Part shown: positions 20,403 to 32,980 of the stretch, piece after piece
Position numbering within the stretch: the first letter of the stretch is position 1
How the letters are laid out: each line of letters begins with the position of its first letter
Source of the DNA: Garcia nutans
Taxonomy: Eukaryota > Streptophyta > Magnoliopsida > Malpighiales > Euphorbiaceae
Direction: 5' to 3'
DNA length: 64,000 bases
Assembly (NCBI GenBank): GCA_947685225.1
Contig: CANTUV010000004.1
Span: 18,445,001 to 18,509,000 of the forward strand
Position numbers and translations under genes: made by a program
The notes under the pieces: generated by a model
What the model saw: only the letters and a program-made list of their open reading frames with translations
Databases searched by the model: none
What the model was told of the DNA's origin: nothing

Positions 20403-21353
20403 AAAAGAGGGAAGCTAGGTTAAAGGGTTGTTGACGATTGGAAGAATTTTTTCAGCCGTCAGAGAGAGTGAAGTTAGGGTTTAGTTTTTCTTTCTTGATT
20501 TTGATTTCACTTTTGATTACTTTAGCTTAGATTAGATTGTTCTAGCCATTGTTATATCCTTCTTGCAAGATTTGAACAAGAGATTCTTCAGAAGCTTCAA
20601 GGAGTTGTAACTTGGTTTTGTTCTTGAACTTATTCTCTTTATTTTTATTGAATGGATATTATCATGTCTATTTCGATTTCTTTGAACATTAATGAGATGA
20701 ATATGTTTGATTGCATTATGAACTAATTTGATCTAGTCTAGGGTTTGTATGGATTTGCTATGATTGTATGAATTGGTTATTCTCTTAGCTAATAATTTCT
20801 TTTGCCTTTATTGAATGAAATATTGTTACATATAATTGATTGGCCACCAATTGTGTGTTTTAGGTATTAGATGATGGATTGAGAGATGAAGTCTAATGCT
20901 GGAACAATTCAATTAAGGACTTAGGTGAATTAGAGATATAACCTATTAAAAAGATTGTTTCAATGGTAACAAGATTAGTTGTAAGAGGTTTGAATGCGAG
21001 AGCTTATTTCCTTGAATCAATTAATGAAGTTATTTGAGATTGAATCTTTGAAATTAAATTAGTTAAGAGGAATAACCGTTCATACATATCAGTAGTAGAA
21101 AAGTGCAAACCCTAGACCCTTTTATCAAGTGAATCTAAACATCAGCTTTTGTTTATTTTTATTGTTTTCAACTTCAATCAATCTTCTTAATTACTTTGCA
21201 ATTTAAATTCTTTACTACTTGTTACTTTTATTCTATAAACAATTAGCCACTTTAGCTTCCTTGAGAGAACGACCTTGGGGCGATCACCTTTACTACAGCT
21301 ACCTCGTATACTTGCGAGTGACGCTTTGTGGTAGAGTTAATTCGAGCGCAACA

Positions 21354-22168
21354 CTCTATACCCCGTATACATACACAGCATGCTTATACGATCGTAATAT
21401 ATGTATACTGAATATAGAAAATGCCACAGTTTATAAAATACACAAGTCATAACTCAAAAAGAAATAAAACAAATATCAAAGGTTTAGAAGAAATTCATAA
21501 AACATAATAGATAAAAATGTTTATTAATACGCAGCGGAAATTATAACAAATAAGTACAAATACATTAAAAATCAAAATTTACAAAACATGAAATATATAC
21601 ATGATTGATAGTTTGACTCTCTGATCTTTAAGCTCTAGGCCAACTCTTCAAGCATAAACTCAACTAGGTCTAGAGGAATCTTCCGTCTCAACCCTATCAC
21701 CTGCGCGATAAATCACAATGGTGCTAAGCCAATGGCTTAGTGGTACAAACCATAATGATATTATGCAATGTCAATATCAATGTCATACATTCAATAATGA
21801 TAACATAGACACACATGGGCCCAACAAGTATTTAATATGATATTCAAAGTTCAGAGTTACTGCTTTGGTCTATAATCACAATGATCAAGCCCGTAGGCAA
21901 TATATCTCATATCTCTATCCATGGATAGTGTAACAGACCCAGTCTCTTGGATCATCAACTCAACAAGCTTGAGGAGATCCTCAACCCGGCAAGACTGTTA
22001 CTAGTAACAGACCCAGTCTCTTGGACCATCAACCCGATTGAAATCGAGGAGATCCTCAACCCGGCAAGACTGTTACTTTTCATATATTTCATATCAATAA
22101 TTCATATAGTGTAACAGACCCAGTCTCTTGGACCTCAATGCAACTCAATTTGAAGAGATCCTCAACCC
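21354..22168 (-). mobile_element. Truncated type P LTR, second copy
   Basis: Close match to 6616-7440, starting a few bases inside the LTR end and stopping within the third stem-loop unit. Its first hairpin (21713-21734) has extra mismatches; the second (CTAAGCC/GGCTTAG, 21724-21740) is perfect. No TSD. Both type P fragments border Athila-derived DNA. Confidence 0.75.
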
Positions 22169-25118
22169 GACAACTCAATTTAAAGGGTTCAAGCTCAAGA
22201 CAAAGACAATTATCAAGAGTTTGCTTATTCTTATCATGTTTACTTTCAATTTCAGTTTTAGTTTCTTAGATTTAATTATGGAGTAGCTTTCTTTTTGTTA
22301 GGGGAAACATGAACCTAAGCTTTAAACGGATATTGATTTGGGTTAATTAAATTTGAGTTGATTTATACAAATTTCTTGTTCCTAATACTTGTATTCAATA
22401 TTTCATTGATTGAATTCCTTAATGATGTGTCAAATAGAGAAGTTAGGGTTTTTATTCGATGGGATTTGAATACTTGATTTATATAGGTGATTTTGCATAA
22501 TAGGTTTGATTGATGATTTATTCAAATAGATGATATGATATTAGCATGTGGCACTATTTATGTTCCTAAATAAGGTCGAATAACTGGTTTGATCACATGC
22601 AAATTAATATTAAAGTGTATGAATAAGAGTTTGAAGTTAATTTGAAAAGCTATGTGTAGATCCTTAATTTTTGACCCGGTCCGGTCCAAAATATTTTAAT
22701 TAGTCTATAATAATTTTTGTGTTGTCTGATATATTTTAGTTAGTCCAAAATAATTTTTATGGCATCTTAATTAATTTTAATATTTATTTTAGTAAAAAAT
22801 GGTGAAATGAATAAAAATTCAAAAATAACAAAAAATAAAAAACAACAAAAAAAATCGGCGACGGAAAAATTGGTGACGAAAAAATCGTGGCCGAAAGTCA
22901 GCGCTAGCCCGTAGGAAACTCCTGCGGGCGAAATGGCCTACTGGCCCGTTCAGCGCAAGCTGCGGCAGTTTTTTTTGCCAGCGCAATTTTTTTTCGCCAG
23001 CAAAATTTTTCCGATGCAAATTTTTCGAAACCTAATGCAATTAGGTTTCGGTTTCCTTTTCTTATTGAATATTGTATGTCGTGAATAATTAGAATTACCC
23101 ATAGAATTCTTCTATAAATATGGACTAAACAACATAAAAGGAGGGAGGCCGAAAGAAGAAGAAAATTGGACGGAAGTTGGAACAAAAGTGAAATCGATTC
23201 TATGAAGGAAAGGCAGTAATTCAATTCAATTTTTTGAGGGAGCAGAAAAAGAATTCAAGCAATTCAAAGACAAAAAGACTTGTCTTTGACATTGTTCATC
23301 CAAGAAGCAATTTTTGGTAAAACTTACAAAATAAGATTTGAATTCTTAATTTCTTTTTTTTTTCACAGTAGCTTAATCATCACTTTGTTTCTTTTAATTC
23401 AAAAACTTTAGGACCTCAATTCACTTTTTCTAAGGCTTAAAAATCTTAAATTGTAGCTTTATTTTCTAAAAGTTTAAAGATATTAGTTTTGTTTCTTCAA
23501 AACCCCAAAACCAAAATTTGTTTTTCAAATTTTCAAAACTCTAAATTGTATTTTGTTTCCTTCTAAAAGACTTAAAAACATCTTTTTTTGCTTTTATAAA
23601 TTTTAAATCATGTTGTTTAAATTCATAAAATTATCAATTGTTTTTTCCAAATCCTAAAATAACTCATTACCCGAAACCCTAATTCAAAAGTTTTAAAACC
23701 CTAATTCAATTCCAAAACACAAAATAGTAAACCCTAACCCCTTTAAAACCTTAAACCCTAATTTTTTCTAAACCCTAATCCTTTAAAACTTTAAGAAACA
23801 ACATAAACATAAATATTCAATTTTGCACAGTAAGTTTGAAACCATAATTCAATATATAGCCGCAAACCACAAAACTTAATATTTTAAAGTGTCCAAACCT
23901 AAGTTTCATGATTTCACCATTCAAACCTTAATTTGGTTAATCAAAGAACTTTACCAATCTTTTAAAACATAAAACCTTAATCTATTTTAATTTCTTAAAA
24001 AAACTCACAGTAGCTATAATTTAGATTTTTATTTGCTTTATTCAATTCTATATTTGATATGCTTTGATTTATTTTATATGCCTTAATTTATTTAAGTTCA
24101 ATGCTTGGTTTATTTTATTTATCATGGATGGAGTTTACTTTCTATTGATATTTAATAACTTTGATGAATGATTTATTTATTTTGAATAGTTATTTACTTT
24201 TATCATTTTATTTAGGTTTTCAAATGTTGTAAAAGGTATGTTTCCACTTGGTGGGTACCTCATTAGTTAAATATCATGTAATTTGAATTACTTTTCTATT
24301 TTAGAACCAATGTAAAGGGCATGTTTCTACCTTTCGGTGGGTGTCGTATTTAGGCATGGGATGTAAGGACATGTTTCCATCTTTGGATGGGTGTCCATTT
24401 ATTTGCTTTGTTTTGACATTGCTTTGATTTTAATATAATGATGCTTTCTTTCAATTATTGTGTAATGTGGAAAATATTATTATACTTAAGAATTTTATAA
24501 TATTAAGACATGTAAAGGAGGCCGGTTCCAATGAACCAGGCGTTGTGGGGGTGCTGGGCCATTTCTCACCTTCCCCACATGTACCTAACTTTCCGAACCC
24601 ATTAGGGGGCTGGGGATTCCGTAGGAATCGAGTCATCCACCCCTTTTTTTTTCCCGGCCCGTCTGGGTGGCGACTTCATTTTCTGCTGACTTAGGTCTAT
24701 GTTCTCTAAGGCCCCGAGCCTAAACAGTGCCGAAGTCACAAGAACCATTCCACCGAGAGTGGGGGCGAAAATCCCTGCTCACACTATGTCTCTGAATAAG
24801 GTTAGCTAGGCTTAAGGATAACCCACCAATCTTAACTCAAATTTCTTAACCAATTTTAATATCTATGCAAGTTTAGGGGGATTGTGGACTCTAACATATT
24901 TTATTGATTGATTTATTCTTAATTCACTAAAATATTTAATTTCCAGCAATTTAGTTTAATTTTAGATTTTTCTTCAATTCTTCTTTATTTAAATATTGTT
25001 TTTGAAATAATAGTCAACATAATATAATAATTGGCTTTTAAACTTAAGTCTTCGTGAGACGATATCTAAATTCACGAATCTATATTATTGATACGACTAG
25101 TGCACTTGATAGGGTTAA
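22169..25118 (+). mobile_element. Athila-like LTR C, 5'-truncated, split by a solo family X LTR
   Basis: Segments 22169-22654 and 24789-25118 join into an R-U5-like region ending before an Athila-style PBS (25135-25155) and a gag pseudogene. The TSD CTATG at the internal insertion shows that the two segments were once continuous. The U3 and promoter are missing, and the left junction is with the truncated type P LTR. Confidence 0.6.
22655..24783 (+). mobile_element. Solo LTR, family X copy 2, 2129 bp, TSD CTATG
   Basis: It begins TGTAGATCC and ends CCCTGCTCACA. Exact 5-bp repeats CTATG lie at 22650-22654 and 24784-24788. It contains a TATA box (23111-23124), an AAACCCTAA-rich zone (about 23660-23790), the three bulged hairpins (24235-24396, the middle one partly decayed) and the conserved 3' block. 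This copy defines the ends of the family. Open frames at 22819-23224 and 24451-24694 are not genes. Confidence 0.92.
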
Positions 25119-25134
25119 CTTGGACGCATTAAGT

Positions 25135-25155
25135 TTTTGGATCCATTACCTAGGA
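25135..25155 (+). other. Decayed Athila-style primer-binding site
   Basis: TTTTTGGATCCATTACCTAGG keeps the spacing and TTTTTGG start of the Athila site but has several substitutions. It lies between the LTR end and gag. Confidence 0.5.
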
Positions 25156-25269
25156 CCAAAGATTTATCTAAAAGTTATTATATTGTTATTAGGAATTAAT
25201 TTGAGATTTTATTTTTAATTTTTTTAGTTTCGTTTCTTTTTAATAGTTCTTTCTAGTTTCAACTCGACA

Positions 25270-26899
25270 TGGGTGATAATCGATGAATTTCTCCACTAGG
25301 AAAAAATAATGATGGTGTTAGAGATGCTCAACAACATATTTGAACTATGAGAGACTATGTTATGCCATCATTGGAGGGTAAAAAATTGACCATTCTTAGA
25401 CCTATGGTTCAAGCCAACAACTTTCAAATCAACCCAGCTGTAGTACAACTTAATAAACAAACTTGTCAATTTGGAGATTTTCCCAATGAGGATCCACACC
25501 AACATATTGCAAGCTTCCTTCAAATTTGTGACACTTTTAAGTACAATGGAGTTTCAAAAGATGCAAAGAGGCTAATTCTTTTTCCCTTCTCTTTAAAGGA
25601 TAAAGCACAAAATTGGCTATAATCCCTACTAACAAACTCCATAACCACTTGGATTTGATTGGCTCAAAATTTTCTTTGTAAGTATTTTCCTCCATATAAA
25701 ATTGTATAATGAATTAATGAGATTGCTAGATTTTTGCAGGAAGAATCAAAGACTCTATATGAGGCATGGAAGAGATATAAGGATATGTTGAGAAAGTGTC
25801 AAGAAGAGTTTTCTACATGGTAGACAGTGCATAAATTCTACAATGGAATTAATAACCAAATCAGAAGCAGGATAGATGCTGTAGCTGGAGGATCATTACA
25901 TATGAAAATGTCAGAAGCCTATGAATTGATTGAGGAGATGGCTGCTAACTCAAGTGAATGGCCCACTAATAGGGAATCAACAAAGAAGATAGTTGAGATG
26001 CACAATGTTGATGCTATTACAACATTAGCAGCTCAGATGGAAGCATTAAACAAAAGCATATAAGGGTTGCAATTGCAAAACCAACTATAGTGGCATCCAT
26101 TTGTGATTTCTATGGAGGAGGGCACTTAAATCAAGGGTGACAAGCAGGTAATATGGTTGTTGTAAATACCATGTCTGAGCAATCTAACTTTGTTAATAAT
26201 TATCACATGCAAAATGATCCTTTCAGCAACACTTATAATCCTAGTTGGCGGAATCACCCGAATTTTTTATGGAACAACAATAACAACAATCAATGAAGAC
26301 AACAACCACTAGGATTTCAGACACAATCTCATCCTCCACCATAAGAAAAGAAATCTAACTTGGAGGAGTTAATGAAAAAGTTTGTTACCTCTACTAAAGC
26401 AAGGTTGCAAAATCATGAGGCTTCTCTGAAGAATCATAAATCTTCTCTAAAGAATCTTAAGACACAAATTGGAAAACTTGCCAATGCTATTATGGGTAGA
26501 ACTCAAGGGCCATTGCTAAGTAATTTAGAGATAAACCCAAAAGAGTATGTTAAGGCCATAACACTTAGAGATGCAAAGGTACTAGAGAAGCCAAAATCAA
26601 AAGTTAAAACTAACAAGGTAATTGATTCAAGCCAAGTTGAGTTAAGTTCAAAGGAAAAAGGTAAGAAAAATATTACTCCTACAACTTTTAATTCTGACTC
26701 AAATATCGATGTAAAAAAATTTCCTTTCCTTGATAGAATTATAAAGGATAAGAATGATGCAAAGTTTGCTAGATTTTTAGAAATCTTTAAAAAATTACAG
26801 ATTAATATTCCTTTTTTTGAGGCTTTGAGCACAATATGCTGAGTTTCATAAAGACATCCTTTCTAATAAAAGAAAAATTAAAGAATATGGTACTGTGAT
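25270..26899 (+). pseudogene. Athila-type gag and start of protease, degenerate
   Basis: An ATG at 25270 is followed within five codons by a stop. The clearest block (25347-25622) carries the retrotransposon gag domain with FGDFPNEDPHQHIASFLQIC and LILFPFSLKDKAQNWL. A second block (25827-26063) has the Gag C-terminal part (SEAYELIEEMAANSSEW). A broken zinc knuckle (CDFYGGGH) follows near 26100. A frameshift leads to 26360-26842, the basic linker and the region before protease (ending IPFFEALSTIC). Remnants of KDILSNKRKIKEYGTV, typical of the segment just before the Athila protease, stop at the LTR beginning at 26900. At least six in-frame stops and one frameshift show it is dead. Confidence 0.8.
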
Positions 26900-28903
26900 T
26901 GTGAGCAGGGATTTTTGCCCCCACTTCCATGTGGAATGGTTTTTGCGACTTCGGTATTGTTAAGCTCAGGGCCTTAGAGAAAACATACCTAAACCCGGAG
27001 AAAATGGAGTCGCCACTCGGACAGGCCTGGAAAAAAAAAGAAGTGGATAATTCGATTACTAAGAAATCTCCAACCTCCTATTGGGTTCAAAAAGCTAGGT
27101 ACGTATGGGAAAAATGAGAATGACCCAACACTTCCATAACGTGCAATTCATTAGAATCGGCCTCCCTTTCAGGTCTAAATATTATTAAATTCTTAACTTA
27201 TTGAAATATCGTCCATACTACATATACATTAAAGTAAATAAATATTCATTGTATTAAAATCAAAGAAGGTCTAAATGAACAAACAAATAAAAATGGGCAT
27301 CCTTACATGATGGAAACATGCCCTTACAATAATGTCCAATGTCCAAAATTAACCAAAATAGGACACCCACCATTTGGTAGAAACATGCCCTTTACATTAA
27401 TCCCAAATCTTGAAATATATAAAATTACATTGAACCTAATATATAAGGTACCTGCAAAGTGGAAACATACCTCTTACATCCTTGAAGTTTAAATAATTAA
27501 CCAAATAAAATCAAGTCATTCAAACATTCACGATAAAAAGAAAAGAACAAATTATCCATAATGAAACATCAACAAATCATTCATCACAAGCATAAAATAA
27601 TCAAATCTAAATTTTAATTTTAAATAAAGTATAATTTAAGGCTTTTAGGATTTTGGGATGGAACTTTAGAATTTTAGGGCAAAATTAGGGTTTTAGGGTT
27701 TCAATTTAAAAATTAAGGTTTTAGTTTAGAAATTTGGGTTTTTAAGGTGTTTAATGTGAAAATTAGGGTTTTGGTGTTTTAAAAACAAAATTAGGGTTTT
27801 AAGATGAAAATTAAGGCTTTGGTTTTGAATTAGGGTTTTTAAGATGGGAATTAGGGTTTTGGGATTTTTGAAAACAAAATTAGGTTTTTTAAGATGAGAA
27901 TTTAGAGTTTTGGTGTTTTGAAAATAAAATTAGGGTTTTTAAAACAAAACTAACATTTTTATGATTTTAAAAATAGGTTTAGGGTTTTAGAAACAAGATT
28001 TAAAGTTTTGATGTTTTAGTTTGTCTTCTAATATGATGATATTTTCTACTGGATTACTTGACCTATTGAGTTGAAATTACAATGTTTAAATTAAGTGATC
28101 AAAGTATTTAAAGATACTGGAATTAAGTTAACTATTGGACTAAAATAATTTTGACAACCTTCAAATCTTTCAATGATATTTTTAAAAGAAAAAAAAATCT
28201 AATGGATGTTTAAATAATTGAAAATTAATGGATTGAAACTACCGTGAATTTAAATAAATTAAATGATAAAGCCAAACCTCCATTTTTTTGGTTCCACCAA
28301 AGTAGAATATATTGATCCAAGCTTTCTAACTTGCCTGCACTAATTTTCGTTTTGGCTGGAGACTGCCTTATTTGTTTTTGTTGATGTGTTTATGTTCTCT
28401 TATTAATGGTTCTTCCTCTATTGTGTTGCTGCTTTGTATTGAAAAACCTCCCCTCCTTTGATAGATAATTGGCTTTTTATAGGCAACATTAGGGCATCTT
28501 CATAATCCCTCATGACTACGGATAGATCAAACCTACTTGACTTTGGAGAGTTCGAGTGTGAAATACCACACAATCAGGCTAATGCCAGCCCACGTTGAAT
28601 TGGCTCCTACCAATTTAGCATGAGCAATTGCTCATCTCGAATTGGAATGGGCCAATTCGATATGAGCTTACTCATGTCGAATTTGCATGGGCCAAGCCAA
28701 ATGGTCCGATTGCCTATTCCAAAATAAAACTAACTAGACCGAATCACATTTTAATTACATTAGTCATAATAAAATTGAATTGACACAATCACATATTAAA
28801 TAATTAGAATTATTTAGTTTTGGGCCTTGTCATTAGACTCAGACTTGATTTAGCCTTCTAATGAAAATTATATTTGGACCAGTACCAAAATTAAGGGTCT
28901 ACA
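26900..28903 (-). mobile_element. LTR of family X, copy 4, inverted, 2004 bp
   Basis: Ends TGTGAGCAGGG and GGGTCTACA are the inverse of the TGTAGACCC...CTCACA ends of copy 2. It contains the G-rich 3' block (26907-27180), the bulged hairpins (about 27295-27480), AAACCCTAA-type repeats (27650-28000) and a TATA box near 28464-28480. The 5-bp flanks (GTGAT and GTCTT) differ, so it is not a simple solo LTR. The purine-rich inverse of 28904-28920 would fit a polypurine tract, making this a 3' LTR whose internal part lies to the right. Confidence 0.8.
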
Positions 28904-29600
28904 GTCTTACCCCTACTTGAATGTTCATAAATTTATTCAGAGAGTGAAAAGCAATTTAATTTGAAAAGATCAGGTTGGTTCGAGTTTCAAACTCAAGAAT
29001 TGGCTCGGGTTTTGGACCCAAGGCCAAATTAGATTCTAAACCCGAGACTGGTTTGGGTTTTGGACCAAAGATGGTTTGAATTTTGGACCCAGATTGAGTT
29101 CTAGACTCGAAAAATGATTTTAGATTCCGGACCCAAATTGAGTTCTGGACTTGAAAAATGATTTTAAGTTCTGGACCCAGATTGAGTTCTAGATGCAAAA
29201 AATAATTTTGGTTTCTGGACCCAAGATATTGGCAAAAAATTAATTTCAATAGTCAGTTTTGAAAAAACTTGTCTATTTTTTGTTGTACCTATGTACTCTT
29301 GCCCACTGCCTGGAAAAAATATTTATAAGTATAAACAAATATTTTTAGACATGTAAAAAATATATATAACAATAATAATTATCAATTTGCTATGTGTACG
29401 TGTGCTATATACAAGCAAAAAATAAATTATTTGAAAGGAAAGCAAACTTTTGAATTATTGATATGAAAAAGTAATGAATAATTGATTTGTGCATGTGACT
29501 TTACTTTTTATTTATTATTATTATATAATTTATTCGTTGTTTATCAGAGTGCATAATTGATGTTTGTGACTTTACTTTTCCTTACCATTCAAGCCATGCC
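28904..29600. other. Non-coding stretch with a 44-bp tandem repeat
   Basis: No gene seen. Three 44-bp units at 29085-29128, 29129-29172 and 29173-29216 begin GGACCCAGATTGAGTTCT and are followed by a partial unit; related GGACC-containing sequence extends back to about 29000. The rest is AT-rich. It could be the 3' UTR of the element carrying copy 4. The open frame at 28956-29249 (minus) only reflects the repeat. Confidence 0.6.
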
Positions 29601-29607
29601 CTCCTCC

Positions 29608-29615
29608 TATAAATA
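29608..29615 (+). promoter_or_regulatory. TATA box of the PMD pseudogene
   Basis: TATAAATA lies 114 bases before the first ATG (29722), a typical plant spacing. It is followed by a short A/T-rich leader without upstream ATG-rich clutter. Confidence 0.5.
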
Positions 29616-29721
29616 TGAGTTAATATATGAACATTATGCATTCAGAGCTTCTTCAAAACTATCTATCTTTCAAAGCTCTTTTAATATTGTAAACTCATAA
29701 AAACAATAACTTGTCTTATAA

Positions 29722-31537
29722 ATGGCAGTGAATCAACATTCTTTTAGGGCAAGTCCCTGTTCAAATGCCGAATTACTTAATCATATTTGGATGCATGAGC
29801 ATGAAAGAGTAACATCATTAGCTGGCATGGAGCTACATCATAGTTCAAATGAGAAAACTGAGATAAATATAATTTTTATTACAAATTAATTATTTAATGA
29901 CACAAAAAAAAATTAAATATGATAAGTGATGTGCTATCAATTTATATTTAGTGTTATATATATGTTAAAATTTGTATCTGTATCTTATTATTTTTATTAT
30001 TTATTTTTATATATTTATTTACATTTTCATATTTATTGTTTGTTGTTATACTTATTATTGCACACAAAAATATGAGTAAAAGTTATTTAATTGCTCAAAA
30101 AATATGAGTAAAAGTTATTTAATTGCACAAAAAATATGAGTATCATTATTATTTTAATTATTGTACAAAAAATGGGTATCATTATTACATTTAACTATTG
30201 CACAAAATATGAGTATCATTATTATTTTTATCTGTATCTAGTTATTTAATTGCACAATATAAAAAATATATTTTTATATTTATTATATATTTATTTGTTA
30301 TATGTGAGTAAAAGTGAAAAATATTTTAAAATTTTGATGTTTACATACCTTTTTATGACTTACCTGTATTGTGGCAGTATGATGGTTGTGTTGTTCATGG
30401 TAATTGGAATATCCACAAAGCCCGCCAATGGTATAATCACGCTCCGTCTTGAGTAAAGCGGATGATTTGACGGTGTGGCTTCAAGGACTTTATCATGTAG
30501 TTACAGTCAAAAGGATATTAGATAGATACGAGCGTAATCCAAGTGCTCGTAGAAAGGTGGATGGATACCACCTATACCTTCCACTTGCCAGTGGGAGAAA
30601 TGATAATTTGCCTGGTTAATTTTACTACTATAACCGGTATCTCATGCCATGGAATCAAAGTCCCCTTTACTGACAACATCTTGACGCGCAATGAAATTCG
30701 GCGATTAATAGGCATGGAACCTTCCTTAAAAGAGCAATTCAAGATCAAGTATGAACCTATTTGGGAATACTACATGAATTATACTAGATCAATTCATGGA
30801 GAAATGGTTGAGCAATATGCTTGAGGATTATTGATCTACTTGCTGGGGATGAACATTTTTGCAGCACTAAGTCTGTCATTCACTTATTAGTATTACGGGC
30901 TCTTGCTGATATTGATCTTTTATCATTATACAACTGGGGAGAGGCTAGCCTGGCCTGCTTGTATCATGGTTTTGACAAACTTTAAGGGAGAAAAAGATCA
31001 TTTTCTGGCTTTATGGTAGCTGCCGAGGTATTAATTCTCACCATTTATTGAGTCAATTAAAGGATTTACTTGAGTCTTACCTTCATTATTCATATAGGTT
31101 TGGGCATATGAACATAATATCATGCAAGTACCAGGCATTTCCCAACAAAGAGTCGGGTATCCAAGACTGAGCCTTTGGTTAATGGGCTGCACAATGACAT
31201 ATGGTTCTCATCACATGCATTCTAACCGCTATCACTTGAGTCGGTTAACCTGGGATCATGTAAAAAAGAATTAGTAACTATTAAAATTTGTGAAGAAAAT
31301 AACTTAACTTATCCTCTTGGTTCTGCAGGTAGATATCACTTAGTGGGGGGATGGCGAGCGAGCCAATTGGAATCCTTCCATGAATGCCACCTTGCCTCTT
31401 CAAAATTTCCACTGAGTTATTGATGGTCAAGTATCGAGCGGATGGTTCCTCAGTGAAAGAGTGCACAATTGGTTTCTTGGCCCTGAGGAATGGAGAGTTC
31501 CTAAAGATATCCTGGCATATACATTAGACATTATGTC
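29722..31537 (+). pseudogene. Plant mobile domain (PMD/MAIL-like) gene, 5' part, broken
   Basis: An ATG at 29722 opens MAVNQHSFRASPCSNAELLN, about 50 codons, then an AT-rich intron-like gap to about 30375. The recognisable domain follows: GLYHVVTVKRILDRY (frame 1), then after a frameshift LVERWMDTTYTFHLPVGEMI (30543-30824), then after another shift a segment with LLIYLLGMNIF and NWGEASLACLYHGFDKL. A short intron (about 31027-31097) precedes VWAYEHNIMQVPGISQQRV, and a last exon (after CAG near 31328) ends NWFLGPEEWRVPKDILAYTL, where a 19-kb insertion splits it. The family resembles MAIN-like proteins, which exist both as host genes and as cargo of transposons. Several stops and shifts mean no product is expected. 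Confidence 0.75.
30060..30245. repeat. Degenerate tandem repeats in the PMD intron
   Basis: Units of about 33-45 bp built on GCACAAAAAATATGAGTA followed by AAAGTTATTTAATT or TCATTATTATTTT, about five copies. Confidence 0.6.
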
Positions 31538-31891
31538 TGTAACACCCCGTTACCCCATATAAATACTGTACATATACCAGGTACACAACAATATGTATAT
31601 AGAGTATAAGAATGTCACTTTTCATCACCATTATAACTCTTTACTTTAATTTTTAAAAACCATAATACATTTAAATCATATGAAAGTATTTACAAAATGG
31701 TTATTCTTATCATGGTAATACATAAATATAAGTTACATTGTTTCTTCCAAAGAGTCATTTATACAAATGAATACATTCTTATGAAAATACAGTATAATTA
31801 CATGCATGCACCACCATCTAGTTGGTCTCGAACTACACTTGTCCTCGTTGTGACATAGTAGCTTATCTTCAGCTTCATCACCTATATACCT

Positions 31892-31929
31892 GCGCGATTA
31901 AGATAACCGCGCTAAGCTCGAAAGCTTAG
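31892..31929 (-). other. Double hairpin with a UUCG loop, outer LARD
   Basis: On the sense (minus) strand, CTAAGCT and AGCTTAG form a 7-bp stem closed by the loop TTCG. The neighbouring stem GCGCG/CGCGC is extended by a G-T wobble and a T-A pair. The right LTR copy is at 47775-47812. Confidence 0.75.
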
Positions 31930-32856
31930 TAGTACAAGTAACCATTAAAATATACAATATAAAGGAAACATACCTCATATGTTTAGTCTCATGTTTTAAC
32001 ATTTTCTTACTCTGTTTTCCCCTTTTTCAATGCATTCTTCATATAATCCTATTAACCTTATAGAGGATATACATATACACATATAACATAACCATCAAAC
32101 ATAATTCAATAAATTGATAGAACCTTCATATTATGATACTTACCAATTTCACCTCATACATATCATATATATCATTTTATACTTTATAATCGCATATTGC
32201 ATATAACTTCACAAACCATATCTCCTTTCAATAATTCATGTATGTTATATAATCATATCACTAACCACAATTCATCATTCACAACTCACATTTCCAACAA
32301 AGGCAACATAAATCCCATTACTCATTTATTTCAACTTGTATATACATCACATTAACAACAAAGACAGACTCGGGCCCAAAAGACACTAATATGTCATTCA
32401 AAGTTCAGAGTTAATGCTTTGGTTTTGTTATCACATTTATCAATATCATATACACAACTAGGCTTCAAGGATTAAGTTCAACCAAGCTTCAAGGGGAGCA
32501 AAGCATGCTAAGCTTCTACCCAACTTGGCTTCAAGAACTAACCCAACCTAGCTTCAAGGGTGGTAACATCTCAATTAGGCTTCAAGGATTCAATCCAACC
32601 TAACTTCAAGAGATTGTTACACTTATTAGGCATGCCACCAACAACAAAACTCTGAAAATGAATAACACATTAGTCACACAATTCATTTATTATTTCATTA
32701 TCAATTTCATTCTCATTCTCATCATCATTTACATCATCATAGCCAACCACAATGGCATCATTTAGGCAACACATGCCTCATTTATCTCATTCTCAATATC
32801 ATAGCCAACCACAATGGCTTTATACATCATCACCTCTCAATTTACATTTCATATTC

Positions 32857-32980
32857 CATCACAATATCACATTTCATAGTTCACCACAATATCACATTAT
32901 CACATTTCATAGTTCATCACAATATCACATTATCACATTTCATAGTTCATCACAATATCACATTATCACATTTCATAGTT
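32857..32980. repeat. 33-bp tandem repeat in outer LARD LTR
   Basis: One 25-bp and three 33-bp units starting CATCACAATATCACATTATC. The right LTR has the matching array at about 48739-48862. Confidence 0.8.

Larger units (their letters stand above)
19902..21353 (+). mobile_element. Athila-like 3' LTR B, right part
   Basis: It resumes after the chromovirus TSD. It carries a palindromic array (19926-20358), TATA box (20395-20402) and a long R-U5 containing CTTGAGAGAACGACCTTGGG, a sequence style common at Athila LTR ends, and ends GAGCGCAACA at 21353. A truncated type P LTR follows directly. The overlapping open frames at 19819-20381 arise from the palindromes. Confidence 0.7.

Noticed and set aside
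26503..26832. Minus-strand 109-codon frame
   Set aside because: Shadow of the gag linker reading on plus; the plus frame has the Athila family features.
26895..28908. Family X copy 4 as a solo LTR with TSD
   Set aside because: The flanking pentamers GTGAT and GTCTT differ and the interrupted gag does not resume on the right side.
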